A stretch of 64,000 nucleotides of DNA from Azorinus chamasolen (Eukaryota > Mollusca > Bivalvia > Cardiida > Solecurtidae), in contig OY755251.1 in NCBI GenBank assembly GCA_963576725.1, positions 34,167,619-34,231,618 of the forward strand, given 5' to 3'. Under the pieces are notes generated by a model, which saw nothing but the letters and a program-made list of their open reading frames with translations, was not told the DNA's origin and did no database searches. This document shows positions 1-10,480 of this stretch, one piece after another. Position numbers and translations under genes: made by a program. The number at the start of each line of letters is the position of its first letter. Positions within the stretch are counted from its first letter, which is position 1.

Positions 1-201
1 TTTCTTCGTCGAACTTTGCGGAAATTAAGTTACAAGATCGGCCAAACTATTGAACAGACAGTCGAGCTTGTTCATAAATGAATTGTTTAACAACTGCCAA
101 ACTGTAGTTTGTGCACCCACGTAAGCACGCTCACACACGTGTGTTATACAAGCGAGCTGATAGCTGATATACTCAAATATAAAAGTCAATCCTGACATAA
201 T

Positions 202-396
202 TACAGTAAACCCCCTCTAAACCGGAATTTAACTTTAGCATAAATATCTGTCTTGGAAACAGGTAGCAGCTTAATGCAGGGTGAAAGTCATCTAGGAGTT
301 TTCTGCACGATTTTCACCCTGCATTAAGCAGCCACCTGCCTAAAAGTATCTAAATTATTCTCTACTAGAATTCAGGTTTAGAGGGATTTTACTGTA
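202..396. mobile_element. D1-type TA MITE
   Basis: Both ends are present (TACAGTAAACCCCCTCTAAACC and the matching right end at TTTTACTGTA). The central foldback has arms AATGCAGGGTGAAAGTCAT and its near complement around GGAGTT. TA sits at both ends. Confidence 0.8.
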
Positions 397-417
397 ATAC
401 CATAACAAAATCGTTGT

Positions 418-541
418 GAACCACACTCTAATTCTGCTCCACTCTAATTCTGTTCCATACTCTAATTCTGTTCCACTCTAATTCTGTTCCACACTCTAAT
501 TCTGGACCACACTCTAATTCTGTTCCACACTCTAATTCTGA
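418..541. repeat. Short tandem array, about 18-bp unit
   Basis: About seven units of CCACACTCTAATTCTGTT, some shortened by 3-4 bases. Confidence 0.9.
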
Positions 542-1116
542 ATTTTCGGACTCTTGTCTTTTGTCAAGAAACCATTTTTTTTTTTATAAATTCTAAATGA
601 CATCCATTTGGAGATCACTTAAAAGTTATTGAATTTGTTTCTGTGTTAAAGGGCATGATTCCGAAACTTAATTTTTTGGTGTTCAATTATGGAAAAAAAT
701 GAAACAAATCAATTGTTTGAATTCACGACTGGCTAGTTTTGCTATTGAATACAATGGTTAAAGGGAGATAACTACGGCTTGAATATTTAATGTAAATCGG
801 ACGATTACCTGCTTGGTTTTCCGTGTTTTATCTCTTTCCCTCATGAATATGCATGATAAAGTAATTAATGTATGAATCGGAATTAGCTGAATATTGTAAT
901 AGCATCACGGGCATTGGGGATATTTGGCTGTAAATCTGTAGAATCACATATACATGTATATTATTTTATAAACAAAGTAGATCCTGCTTAGACAGCTCCT
1001 ACACGAATCGTCTGATCTGGGTCTACTCGGTTTGCTGAGTCGTCAAAGGGCGTCCCTAAGACGAAAAATGTTAAAGACGAATTCTTCTCATATTTACACA
1101 ATTTTTTCCGGTAACT
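542..1116. other. AT-rich stretch, nothing recognised
   Basis: No splice-consistent open frame, RNA gene or repeat family identified. Confidence 0.5.
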
Positions 1117-1345
1117 TTAACCCATTCCCCCATAAGCTATTTTTAGACCCAACCTCTTTGAATAAATCTACCGAAAAGGAGCATTTACAAGAGCAAAGGA
1201 AAATGTTGGAATTGTTTAGTTTTGAAACCTTTGTGATAAATAGAGCATTTGCTCCTATGGAGCAAATGCTCTATTTATCACAATGGTTTAAAAAAGTGAC
1301 TTTTATAGAGGCGCCAAAAGGCGCCAATATGAGGGAATGGGTTAA
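1117..1345 (+). mobile_element. TTAA MITE family B, full length
   Basis: Begins TTAACCCATTCC and ends GGAATGGGTTAA. The 68-bp central palindrome reads GAAACC(T)TTGTGATAAATAG to its complement around GCTCCTATGGAGC. A spurious 112-residue open frame crosses it. Confidence 0.9.
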
Positions 1346-1830
1346 TATACTGAAAATGAGCATTTACTAGAGAAAAGGGAACTTTCCAGATTTGTGTACT
1401 TTGGGTTTGGTTTTGGTTTTATCGGGTTTTACGTCGCTTTAACAGTATTTCAGTCATATCACGACGTCCAGGTAATTACATGTGGAGGAAGACCCCAGAG
1501 GTTCTTCTGTACAGGGAACAAATTGCATTGTTTCATGCGAAGAATAACATCTAAGTAGAACCATCGACCTACCGCAAGCCAGCTGAAAGGCTTCCTCACA
1601 TGAAAAATCCAATTGCCCAGACCGGGATTCGAACCCGCAGACACGGCTCCGCGCAGACACGAGGAGCTAAGCGATTGTCAGTCAACCATAACCATTCGGC
1701 CACGGAGGTCCCGTGTATTATTGAAACCAATGTGATAAATAGAGCATTTGCTCCTATGGAGCAAATGCTCTCTATATCACAATGGTTTCAACAAAATGGA
1801 TCTTACAAAGGCGTCAATAGAATGGGTTAA
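1346..1830 (+). mobile_element. Family B MITE split by a SINE
   Basis: The left part (to about 1402) matches the B segment GAGCATTTACTAGAGAAAAG; the right part (about 1713-1830) holds the palindrome and the end AATGGGTTAA. The left terminus is lost. Confidence 0.8.
1403..1712 (-). mobile_element. tRNA-derived SINE with a MetaSINE-like tail
   Basis: On the minus strand the head starts at 1712 with a tRNA-like region: A box TGGCCGAATGGTTATGG, B box GGTTCGAATCC, a 4/5-paired T arm and a long variable arm of Leu/Ser type. The 3' part contains TTTACGTCGCTTTAACAG and CAGTCATATCACGACG (given on the + strand), resembling the Meta domain known from bivalve SINEs. The tail is AAAACC-rich. GTGTA(C)TTTG-like sequence on both sides may be the target duplication. 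Confidence 0.75.
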
Positions 1831-2561
1831 AACGTATTTAGTACTAAAGAGTACGGTAAGGAAACAATTGTAAGGAGATCTGGTATCGAATATAAATAAG
1901 AAAAGATGGCAGCTACGGAAATCACGTAAACACTTGCACCAGTTAACGGACTTTCTATGTACATGTAGACCATTTATCACCCAGTAGATGTTCGATCTCG
2001 CGTTTTTCAATTTTATGATCCGTGTCAATCACTGTTTAGAACGCCTTATCTAATATTCTTAATGTTTTCCGAAATCGATTCAGAGTCATTCAAAGCTTGG
2101 CCGAATGTGTTCGCTGAATTCCGTGACAAACGATGACGTTTCTCCTGTCTCTTAAAAAGATTTAGCAGTTTTCAGACATAATTATTATTTAGCTGAAGAC
2201 ATGTATACTATAGGAAAATGAATAGTAAACATTAGTTTTATGATATGAATATATTTTGCAACGTTTGGTGTTGATTGATTGATACAAAAATGAGCATAAT
2301 ATAACCTTTGAAAAGCGGCCGTAAAAAGTCGCCCGTACTTCACTCTCAGCATTGTTATATTTTCTAGTCCTTCGTGATCATCAGTTTCAATGCTTTTAGT
2401 TATGAATACTGAATACCGCTTAAGCCAGTGCTAGTAGGGACGTGAGCAGTGTTGCACTTTTAATAACTGTCCTTGAACCTACTCAGTAAAACAGAGTCTG
2501 CAATTTTCTCTTTTCACATTGCTACTTTGCTTTCGAAGGATCTCCTACTTTCAGAATGTGA
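1831..2561. other. Unique-looking stretch, nothing recognised
   Basis: No exon, RNA gene or MITE core seen. Confidence 0.4.
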
Positions 2562-2757
2562 CGCTTTACTCCATAAATACGCAATTAACCCCTTTGCAAA
2601 CAGAGTAGACCAAGTTCAGAGGGCTCCTGTAGGAACCGTTTGATCAAGATCTGCTCTGTTTGCTTATGAATTACATAGATCGCATACTGACATTTCACTT
2701 ATGGCCAAAACATCACATGTTAAGTTGGTGTCTTTATTTCTTACACGAATAAAGGCT
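2562..2757 (+). mobile_element. Family A MITE, diverged, ends decayed
   Basis: Core arms AAACAGAGTAGACC and GATCTGCTCTGTTTGCTTAT around GGCTCCTGTAGGAACC. Confidence 0.65.
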
Positions 2758-2761
2758 TATA

Positions 2762-2996
2762 TTAACCCTTTTCTTGTTGTTCATGTCAATATACCTACTT
2801 CTAAATAGTGAAGACCCTGATGAGACATATCCTGCAGCAGCTGTCTCATCAGGTTCTGCACTATTTACAAGTTGTTTTTGCACTAGTGCACTTTACAGAG
2901 ACAAATTTGTAGACAGTGAAGATATATGAAATTACACAACAGGGCATGGGTGAAGAAGGAGAAATGTATTTTAAAATTCAGCAAGAGAAGAGTTAA
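2762..2996 (+). mobile_element. Family E TTAA MITE
   Basis: TTAACCCTTTTCTTG to AAGAGTTAA. Core GCTGTCTCATCAGG with CCTGATGAGACATATCC and the conserved tail GGGCATGGGTGAAGAAGGAG. Confidence 0.85.
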
Positions 2997-3169
2997 GCAT
3001 TTTCACCGCATTGTTTCTATGGGTTATTAAAAACAAGTTGACGAAGGACCTCATTGTCCGATACTCCTCAGGATATTATTTTTTCTATGAGGTTTAGCTA
3101 GCAACGTTGGTCAATGACCTACTTGTCTGATATGCAGTATCATATCATCAATTGTAGACCCTGACCAGA

Positions 3170-3375
3170 TACAGTAGAACCTGTCCTATAGGATCATTAC
3201 TTATTGAACACGGGAGTTTTAAAAAGCAGGTGGCTGCTTAATATAGGGCAAAAGTAATGCAGAAGGCTCATATAGGAGTTTTCTGCATTAGTTTTGACTT
3301 ACATTAAACTACCACCTGCCTTACAGGCGCATAATTAGACCTTTTTGATGGCCGCTTAAGACAGGTTCTACTGTA
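3170..3375. mobile_element. D2-type TA MITE
   Basis: Ends TACAGTAGAACCTGTCCTA and TTAAGACAGGTTCTACTGTA; foldback around ATGCAGAAGGCTCATATAGG. Confidence 0.85.
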
Positions 3376-3479
3376 CTGGATGGCGGATGAGACTGCCAAT
3401 AGGCATGAATCTCGAAAGTGTCCGGTGTATTTCTAATACAAAGAACTTGTATAAAACAGCAACTCAACACTTTATATGA

Positions 3480-3772
3480 TGAGTATTTTATGATGAATAT
3501 TCATGTATATAAGAAATAATGCCACCATGAATAAAAACATCAACTGAACTGGATTATATTACAAATAAAGCCCCTGCTTTATTAATATTCGTGTAAGACA
3601 TATTGGCATCCTGAACATGTATTTATATATTATATAATAGCATAAGAACACAGGAGATTTGGACATCGCAGAATCTGAAGAATCAGTTCTATATAATTCC
3701 ATAAGCAAACAGAGCAGACCCTGATCAGATGACTCCTACTCTGTTTGAAATCTATATATCCGGTAAAGGGTT
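3480..3772 (-). mobile_element. Family A MITE, diverged
   Basis: Minus-orientation landmarks in order: ATATTCATG...AAATAATGCC, CATAAGCAAACAGAGCAGACC, and CTCTGTTTG. One core arm is deleted. A second A-type tail fragment overlaps inside. Confidence 0.6.
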
Positions 3773-3827
3773 GACAAATCAACAAGCTTGTGTGAAAGCG
3801 GTTTACTTACTTACTTTGCAACGATCA

Positions 3828-3963
3828 TACAGTAAACCCGTTCTAAACCGAACGTTTAGTACAAAAGGATTTAGATATGTTTAGGCTACTTAATGCAGGT
3901 TGAAAGTCACACAGAAAATATTTTTGGGGAGCTTTCTGCATGATTTAGAGGGGTTTGGTTGTA
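3828..3963. mobile_element. D-type TA MITE with deleted right arm
   Basis: Left end TACAGTAAACCCG and right end TTAGAGGGGTTTGGTTGTA. The sequence passes from the palindrome centre (GGAGCTTTCTGCATGA) directly to the right terminus. Confidence 0.75.
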
Positions 3964-4092
3964 TAAGCTTTGCTTTTCTTGTACATAGACAGAAGTATAA
4001 ATGCTTCAGGTTTAACAGTTAAAAACAAATTTAATCATTTGAATTTAGTGTCGCGTTCAATCTTCAAATATTTCATAAAGATCAGATTTCTC

Positions 4093-4341
4093 TTAACCCT
4101 TTACTCAGTGAATATCCAGATTAGAAATAATGACATCATGAATATTAATTAGATTACATGTAATTATTATAATAGCACATGGACACATGGCTATGGCAGA
4201 AAATGTAGACTCGTATCTTTATTATATCATTACAGAAAAGAGAGCGGACCCTGATCAGTCGCATCCTATAGGAGCCGTCTGATCTGGGTCTACACTGTTT
4301 GCAGATGCGTCAAAATGCGCTTACATAAGGGAAAAGGATAA
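4093..4341 (-). mobile_element. Family A MITE
   Basis: TTAACCCTTTACTC to AAGGGAAAAGGATAA. Core GACCCTGATCAG...CCTATAGGAGCCGTCTGATC; GACATCATGAATATT landmark. Confidence 0.85.
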
Positions 4342-4425
4342 GCGAACAGGGCAACCCCTAATCAGGCGGCTGCTACAAAAACGGCCTGAGAAGAATCTAC
4401 TCTGTTTGCAAAACGCAGAAATGGC
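4342..4425 (-). mobile_element. Family A MITE core fragment
   Basis: GCGAACAGGGCAACCCCTAA and TCTACTCTGTTTGCAAAACG arms remain. Confidence 0.5.
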
Positions 4426-4668
4426 CTCCATTTGAGATAATGGTAAGGCACACGCACTGTGACTTTCATGGTTCGTTTATATAAGTTAATGTTGTGTTAT
4501 CGTCGATGTAAGTGCACGCAGAACTGCACTAGTAGTATGTAAATATTTAACATGTTACTTCGAGCGTGCAACTGTTAACAGGCAACTTGTTTGGTTCATT
4601 GAGAGCTGAGTCTTTAGTATGCAATTCAGTACGTTTGTCAATAGCATGCAATTCAGTGTATCGAATGA

Positions 4669-4822
4669 TAGATACCAAACTTCAAAATATCAAGCTTATG
4701 GTAAATATCTAGAGATTTTTCTAATGAAAGGTGTAACATGACAAACAGTACAGACCCTCAATGAGCTATCTTATCTGGGTCTACACTCTTTGCAAATATC
4801 ATTAGTGACTCGTTTCCTACAC
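4669..4822 (-). mobile_element. Family G MITE, eroded
   Basis: Landmarks CAAGCTTATGGTAAATAT, GACAAACAGTACAGACCC, CTGGGTCTACACT and ATTAGTGACTCGTTTCC, shared with copies at 11663 and 28382. Confidence 0.65.
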
Positions 4823-4828
4823 TGTAAG

Positions 4829-5064
4829 GATTAATCCACGTATTCATGTAAGAAATAATGCCATCACGAATAATAACGATGAATGTTTACAATTGCATAT
4901 GAACACAGGAAAATTTACTGTGACAGAAACTATAGAATCAGATCTACATATCATTCCATAAGCACATAGAGTATATTCAGATCCAACAGCTCCTGGAGGA
5001 ACCGTCTGATCAGGGTCTACTCAGTTTGCAAAGGCGTTAAAAGGCGTATATTATATGGGATAAA
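4829..5064 (-). mobile_element. Family A MITE
   Basis: ATTCATGTAAGAAATAATGC start landmark and a core ending GGAACCGTCTGATCAGGGTC; ends decayed. Confidence 0.75.
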
Positions 5065-5230
5065 GACTCGCTCTATTCTTCGAAGAGCAGATGTATAAAA
5101 TGTTGTTTTGTATTTGTGTTCTTGTTGCAAAGTATATTGATATCTTATATTGATATGGAAGAAATATATAAGAAAGACAATTTTTCAAATGTCTATAAAT
5201 ACTAAAGAATGTAGTTATAAAAGAGGTATT

Positions 5231-5355
5231 TTAACCCATTCCCTAATATTGACGACATTTGACGACTCTGTAAAAGTCACTTTGTGAAACCATTGTGATA
5301 AATAGAGCATTTGCTCCTATAGGAGCAAATGCTCTATTTATCACAATGGTTTCAT
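5231..5355 (-). mobile_element. Family B MITE half, cut at the satellite
   Basis: TTAACCCATTCCCTAATATT start and a complete palindrome around GCTCCTATAGGAGC. It stops at TTTCA, where the satellite begins. Confidence 0.85.
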
Positions 5356-6304
5356 AGACATTGTTAGACCAGTGTCATATAATGTGCGAGATATGTTCTG
5401 TTTCGGGTAACACAGGTAGCGTTACTACACTGGTCTACGACCAGTGTCACATACAACAATGTACGTGGTATGTTCTGTGTCAGGTAACACAAGTAGTGTT
5501 ATTGTTTGCCCCCTTAGTGTTACTACACTGGTCTACGACCAGTGTCATATACAATAATGTACGTGATATGTTCTGTGTCAGGTACCACTGGTGCCACATG
5601 TAGTATTACTGCAGTGCCCCTTACACATACAACATTGATGTATATGGCATATACAATAATGTACGTGATATGTTCTGTGTCAGGTACCACAGATAGTATT
5701 ACTGCTTGTCCCCTTACACATATCAGTGTCATATACAGCAATGTACGTGGAATGTTCTGTGTCAGGTACCACAGGTAGTGTAACTGCAGTGCCTCCCTTA
5801 CACATATCAGTGCCATATACAACAATGTACGTGATATGTTCTGTGTCAGGTATCGCAGGTAGTATTACTGCTTGACCCCTTACACATATCAGTGTCATAT
5901 GCAACAATGTACGTGGTATGTTCTGAGTCAGGTACCACAGATAGTATTACTGCTTGCCCCCTTACACATATCAGTGTCATATACAACAATGTACGTGATA
6001 TGTTCTGTGTCAAATACCACTGGTGTTGTAACGACAATCGTCTACTTGCTTAGATCAGTGTCATATACAACAATGTACGTGTTATGTTCTGTGTTAGGTA
6101 CCTCATGTAGTATTTCTGCTTGCCCCTTACACAGATCAGTGTTATATACAACAATGTACGTGATATGTTCTGTCAGGTGCCACAGATAGAGCTGCATGTA
6201 GTGTTACTACAGTGGTTTACTTGCTTAGACCAGTTTCACATACAATAATGTACGTGGTATGTTGTGTCAGGAACCACTGGTAGTTTTACTACAATCGTCT
6301 ACTT
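5356..6304. repeat. Satellite block, part 1 (irregular 77-100 bp units)
   Basis: About ten diverged units share ATGTACGTGATATGTTCTGT, GTCAGGTACCACAGGTAGT and CTTACACATATCAGTG. Open frames on both strands here are products of the repeat. Confidence 0.85.
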
Positions 6305-6600
6305 GCTTAGACCAGTGTGGTATACAATAACGTACGTGATATATTCTGTATCAGTGTTGCTACTGTGGTCTAATTGCTTATACCAGTGTGGTATACAATA
6401 ACGTACGTGATATATTCTGTATCAGTGTTGCTACTGTGGTCTAATTGCTTATACCAGTGTGGTATACAATAACGTACGTGATATATTCTGTATCAGTGTT
6501 GCTACTGTGGTCTAATTGCTTATACCAGTGTGGTATACAATAACGTACGTGATATATTCTGTATCAGTGTTGCTACTGTGGTCTAATTGCTTATACCAGT
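6305..6600. repeat. Satellite block, part 2 (71-bp units)
   Basis: Four almost identical 71-bp units, starting near 6321, 6392, 6463 and 6534, each with TATACAATAACGTACGTG and CTGTGGTCTAATTGC. Confidence 0.95.
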
Positions 6601-7443
6601 CTCATATACAATAATGTACGTGGTCAGGAACCACGTGTAGTATTACTGCAGTGCCTCCCTTACATAGGTCACTGTCATACACAATAATGTACGTGGTCAG
6701 GAACCACGTGTAGTATTACTGCAGTGCCTCCCTTACATAGGTCAGTGACATATACAATATTGTACGTGGTCAGGAACCACAGGTAGTATTACTGCAGTAC
6801 CTCCCTTACATAGGTCAGTGACATAACTAATACTGTGCGTGGTCAGGAACCACGTGTAGTATTACTGCAGTGCCTCCCTTACATAGGTCACTGTCATACA
6901 CAATATTGTACGTGGTCAGGAACCACAGGTAGTATTACTGCAGTACCTCCCTTACATAGGTCAGTGACATAACTAATACTGTACGTGGTCAGGAACCACG
7001 TGTAGTATTACTGCAGTGCCTCCCTTACATAGGTCACTGTCATACACAATATTGTACGTGGTCAGGAACCACAGGTAGTATTACTGCAGTACCTCCCTTA
7101 CATAGGTCAGTGACATAACTAATACTGTACGTGGTCAGGAACCACGTGTAGTATTACTGCAGTGCCTCCCTTACATAGGTCAGTGACATACCCAATATTG
7201 TACGTGGTCAGGAACTACAGGTAGTATTACCGCAGTGCCTCCCTTACATAGGTCAGTGACATACACAATAATGTACGTGGTCAGGAACCACAGGTAGTAT
7301 TACTGCAGTGCCTCCCTTACATAGGTCAGTGACATACACAATAATGTACGTGGTCAGGAACCACGTGTAGTATTACTGCAGTGCCTCCCTTACATAGGTC
7401 AGTGTCATACCCAACAATGTACGTGATGTGTTCTGTGTCAGGT
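6601..7443. repeat. Satellite block, part 3 (73-bp units)
   Basis: About eleven 73-bp units contain TGCCTCCCTTACATAGGTCA and ACGTGGTCAGGAACCACGT, the latter an inverted repeat (7-bp arms, 5-bp spacer). Part of the array alternates two unit types (AACTAATACTG and CACAATATTG), giving a 146-bp higher-order unit. Confidence 0.95.
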
Positions 7444-7481
7444 TTAAACTGTACCAAGTTTATGTGCCATATAAGTCATAG

Positions 7482-7695
7482 TTAACCTTACCCCGATCTA
7501 AACAAATAATGTTCTACTCAAATTTGGTTCTGATGCAGTTTTTGACTACATTCGATTTATCAAACTTTTAAGAAAGTGATGACCGAATGTCAAACAGCTT
7601 TGATCCCGATGAGATGCCAATTGACACGGCATTTCATCTGGATCCAGTCTGTTTGACAGTTCGAGTGAGATCGTGATTAGTGGTATATGGGTTAA
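7482..7695 (-). mobile_element. Family J TTAA MITE
   Basis: TTAACCTTACCCCG to ATGGGTTAA. GACCGAATGTCAAACAGC landmark and an imperfect core GATGAGATGCC...GGCATTTCATC. Confidence 0.75.
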
Positions 7696-7874
7696 TTGGT
7701 AACATGATAGCTTAATCTACGAAATTGTTCTATTTATTCAGTCTGAAACATCGACAAATCGAAGTGAAATGATAGCAATCTAGGAATATTATCGGAATAG
7801 GTCCATCAGTCATCTATAATGTAGGTCAAACGTGATAAGAATCCAGAGTATATAATCTCTAGAGCGATCTCTCT

Positions 7875-8088
7875 TTAACACATTCCCTCATAGGCTATTT
7901 TCAGATCCAACCTCTTTGAATAAATCTACTGAAATGGAGCGTTTTCTTGAAAAACGAAAATGTTTGGGATTGTGTGGCTTTAAAACCAATGCGACAAATA
8001 GAGCAGATGGTCTATTTATCACAATAGTTTCAAAATGTGACTTTTACAGAGGCGTCAAAAGGTGTCAATATGCGGGAATGGGGTTTAA
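7875..8088 (+). mobile_element. Family B MITE with central deletion
   Basis: TTAACACATTCCCTCATAGG to GGAATGGGGTTTAA. The palindrome centre has shrunk to GAGCAGATGGTC. It shares its right TTAA with the next copy. Confidence 0.85.
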
Positions 8089-8312
8089 CCCATTCCCCCA
8101 TACTGACGCCTTTTGACGCCTCTGCAAAAGTCACCTGTTGAAACAATTGTGATAAATAGAGCATTTGCTCCTATAAGAGCAAAAGCTCTATTTATCACAA
8201 TTGTTTCAAACTACAAAATTCTAAATTTTTCCTTTTCTCTAGTTAATACTCCTTTTTGGTAGATTTAGTCAAAGAGGTTGTATCTTAAAATAGCATATGA
8301 CGTAATGTGTTA
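8085..8312 (-). mobile_element. Family B MITE, inverted neighbour
   Basis: Starts TTAACCCATTCCCCCATACT. Full palindrome around GCTCCTATAAGAGC; right end decayed to AATGTGTTAC. Abuts the previous copy tail to tail. Confidence 0.85.
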
Positions 8313-8406
8313 CAGGTAAATGGTGGTAGCCTAGGCAGGGACGAAAGTAATTTAAAGAAAGCTCCCAATCCCAATAGGATTTCTTCGCTATTTCTTTCGA
8401 TCCGGA
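8313..8406. mobile_element. D-type MITE fragment
   Basis: GGTGGTAGCCTAGGCAGGGA, AAGAAAGCTCC and TTTCTTTCGATCC recall the D arms; both ends missing. Confidence 0.4.
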
Positions 8407-8839
8407 TTAACCCTTTACATGTGCTTCATGCGTATGCCTTTTAACACCTTTACAAACAGTAGTCACAGATCAGGCTGCTCCTGGAGCCGTCTGATCAGGG
8501 TCTGCTCTGTTTGCTTATGGCATATTTCAGATCTGATTATACAGTGTCTGCAGCGGTAAAACATCACCAGTGTTTATAATGCCACTATAAAAACTAATCT
8601 TAACACATTCCCTCGTAGGCTATTTTTAGATCCAATCACTTTGAATAAATCTACCGAAAAGGAGCATTAATTAGAGAAAAGGAAACTTTTAGAATTGTGT
8701 AGTTTGAAACAATTGTGATAAATAGAGCATTTGCTCCTATAGGATATTTATCACAATGGTTTCAAACAGTGACTTTTACAGAGGCATAGAGAGGCGTATT
8801 TATGGAGGAAAGGGTTAAATTAATATGCATAAGGCTAAG
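8407..8839 (+). mobile_element. Family A MITE interrupted by a B element
   Basis: TTAACCCTTTACATG start and core GGCTGCTCCTGGAGCCGTCT up to ACTAATC. It resumes after the B insert as ATTAATATGCATAAGG (A consensus ATTAATATTCATGATG). Confidence 0.75.
8600..8818 (+). mobile_element. Family B MITE nested in an A element
   Basis: Begins TTAACACATTCCCTCGTAGG and ends AAGGGTTAA, with TTAA on both sides. The palindrome has lost part of one arm (GCTCCTATAGGATATTTATC). Confidence 0.85.
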
Positions 8840-9084
8840 GATCACTCCATAAATACGCCGTGGTACGCCTTTGCAACAAGGTAGACCCAAACCAGGCTGT
8901 CTCTGTAGGAGCCGCCTTATCAGGGTATGTTCTGTTTGCTTTTGATATACATATAGATATCGTTCTACAGTACTGTACCATGGCCAACTATTTTTGTGCC
9001 CATGTGCTATTGTAATAATTAATCTAATCAATATTCCTGATGCCATTGGTTTTTTACATAAATATTCATGAAACAAAGGATTAA
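8840..9084 (+). mobile_element. Family A MITE
   Basis: CACTCCATAAATACGCC start, core CTGTCTCTGTAGGAGCCGCC, ATATTCATGAAACAAAGGATTAA end. Confidence 0.8.
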
Positions 9085-9099
9085 GCCGTCACTCACCGT

Positions 9100-9516
9100 T
9101 TAAACCCTTTCCTTCATATAAACGCATTTTCACGCATTTGCAAACAGAGTAGACCCAGATCAGACGGCTATAGGAGCTATAGGAACCGTCTGATCAGGGT
9201 CTGCTCTGTTTGCTTAGAGTATAAGGTAGATATGTTTCCATAGTTTCTGTCTCAGCCATACCGTCCTGTGTACATCTTCCATCATCTGCCATAGTAACAA
9301 TTAATCTAATAAATATTCATGATGTTATTCCTTTAACCTTTAGCATGCTATGGGCGGATGAGTCAATACCTATGCAAACAGTTTGGATCCAGATTGCATT
9401 TTGGTAGACAATTTCATTAAAGCTTGAATTTTGAAAATGTATTAGGTGAAAACAATTGCAAAAATGATTTGCTCAGCAGGCTAAAGTTTAATGAATATCA
9501 AACGGGGGAAGGGTTA
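9100..9516 (+). mobile_element. Family A MITE interrupted by an I element
   Basis: TTAAACCCTTTCCTTCATAT start; core with CTATAGGAGCTATAGGAACC. It runs to GATGTTATTCC, then resumes after the insert as TGAATATCAAACGGGGGAAG. Confidence 0.8.
9333..9491 (+). mobile_element. Family I TTAA MITE, core-deleted, nested
   Basis: TTAACCTTTAGCATGCTATG to CAGCAGGCTAAAGTTTAA. TTAA at both junctions; most of the foldback core is gone (CAGTTTGGATCCAGATTGC remains). Confidence 0.8.
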
Positions 9517-10360
9517 TTATTATAACGCAAAGTAAAATCCTCGATTTTGATTGGTCAGTTAGCCATGTATAAAAGCCGTGTATCCCTCTAAATTCTGATG
9601 TATATACGGAGTCATGAGAAACAATGGAATTTCCCCCGCCGAGGGCCTCGCTCCCTTGATATAACAAAATAAAAATGGCCGACCAGCTTCACTTCGTCGA
9701 TTCGATTCAAACAACCGCTCTCAAACGAAATAACAAGAGTTTGGGGCGGAAAAAAGTTATCCATTTAGAAACATTTTTGTTATAGTTGTTGTATAACAAT
9801 GTAAATGAACCCTGTATGTGGCGAAGGTCTTATTCTGCTTTGATGCTGCAAATGTTGTCAAAGTGCTTGTGCACGTACCGATTAGCCCCCAAACCCCGCT
9901 TTTACAAAGATTATCCACACCCAATCCGATTCAGATTTTATTTATGTACATGCACAGTACGCGTACCTGTAAATTGCAGTATAGCCGCTTCTTCCAACGC
10001 CCATTGTTTGAATATTATAAAACCGTCATTTTGACGTCATCCAAATGACGCCGGAACTGCGCCAAAATTCCCTCAATTAAGTTAAATAGTGTCTGCAAAA
10101 CCGCTGATCTGCTGAAAGTTTTACTAACGTCTGATTCTTTCGATCCTTGGATAAACTAATGCACTTGGAAGATCCCTTTCTATCCACAAATATAATGAAC
10201 TGGTTATTATACACGATGAACTAGGGTTGCAGAGTGATATATAAGCCCTTACCTTACAGTAAGAGGCCCCTGAGGGGAAGCAAAACGACGCCTACATTAA
10301 CAACGCTAATTAACTGCTACAAATATTAAACTTTGCAGTATAATAAAATCGTTATACAGA
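9517..10360. other. Non-MITE block with promoter-like motifs
   Basis: Contains an inverted CCAAT box (GATTGGTCAG, about 9548), TATAAAAG about 9568, a second TATAAAAC about 10016 and a perfect CRE TGACGTCA at about 10031. A 36-codon open frame starts at 9675 (MADQLHFVDSIQ). No known domain. It may be an old element or a promoter remnant. Confidence 0.4.
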
Positions 10361-10369
10361 CTTTTTTAT

Positions 10370-10436
10370 TTCCTGCTGAGGAAAATATATGTAGCCCTCG
10401 CCTAACGGCTCGGGCAACATGATTTTTCTCAGCAGG
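10370..10436. repeat. Foldback with CCTGCTGAG arms
   Basis: CCTGCTGAGGAAAAT pairs with ATTTTTCTCAGCAGG about 40 bp away. The inner part (CCTCGCCTAACGGCTCGGGC) can also pair weakly. Confidence 0.7.
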
Positions 10437-10480
10437 ATACAAAAAGTCAGATACCCCGCCAATGATCTGTATAACTAATA

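Noticed and set aside
1032..1370. 112-residue + frame
   Set aside because: Crosses a family B MITE and its palindrome; no domain.
5361..6189. Several 63-105 residue frames on both strands
   Set aside because: Lie in the satellite block; the repeated peptide is only the repeat unit.
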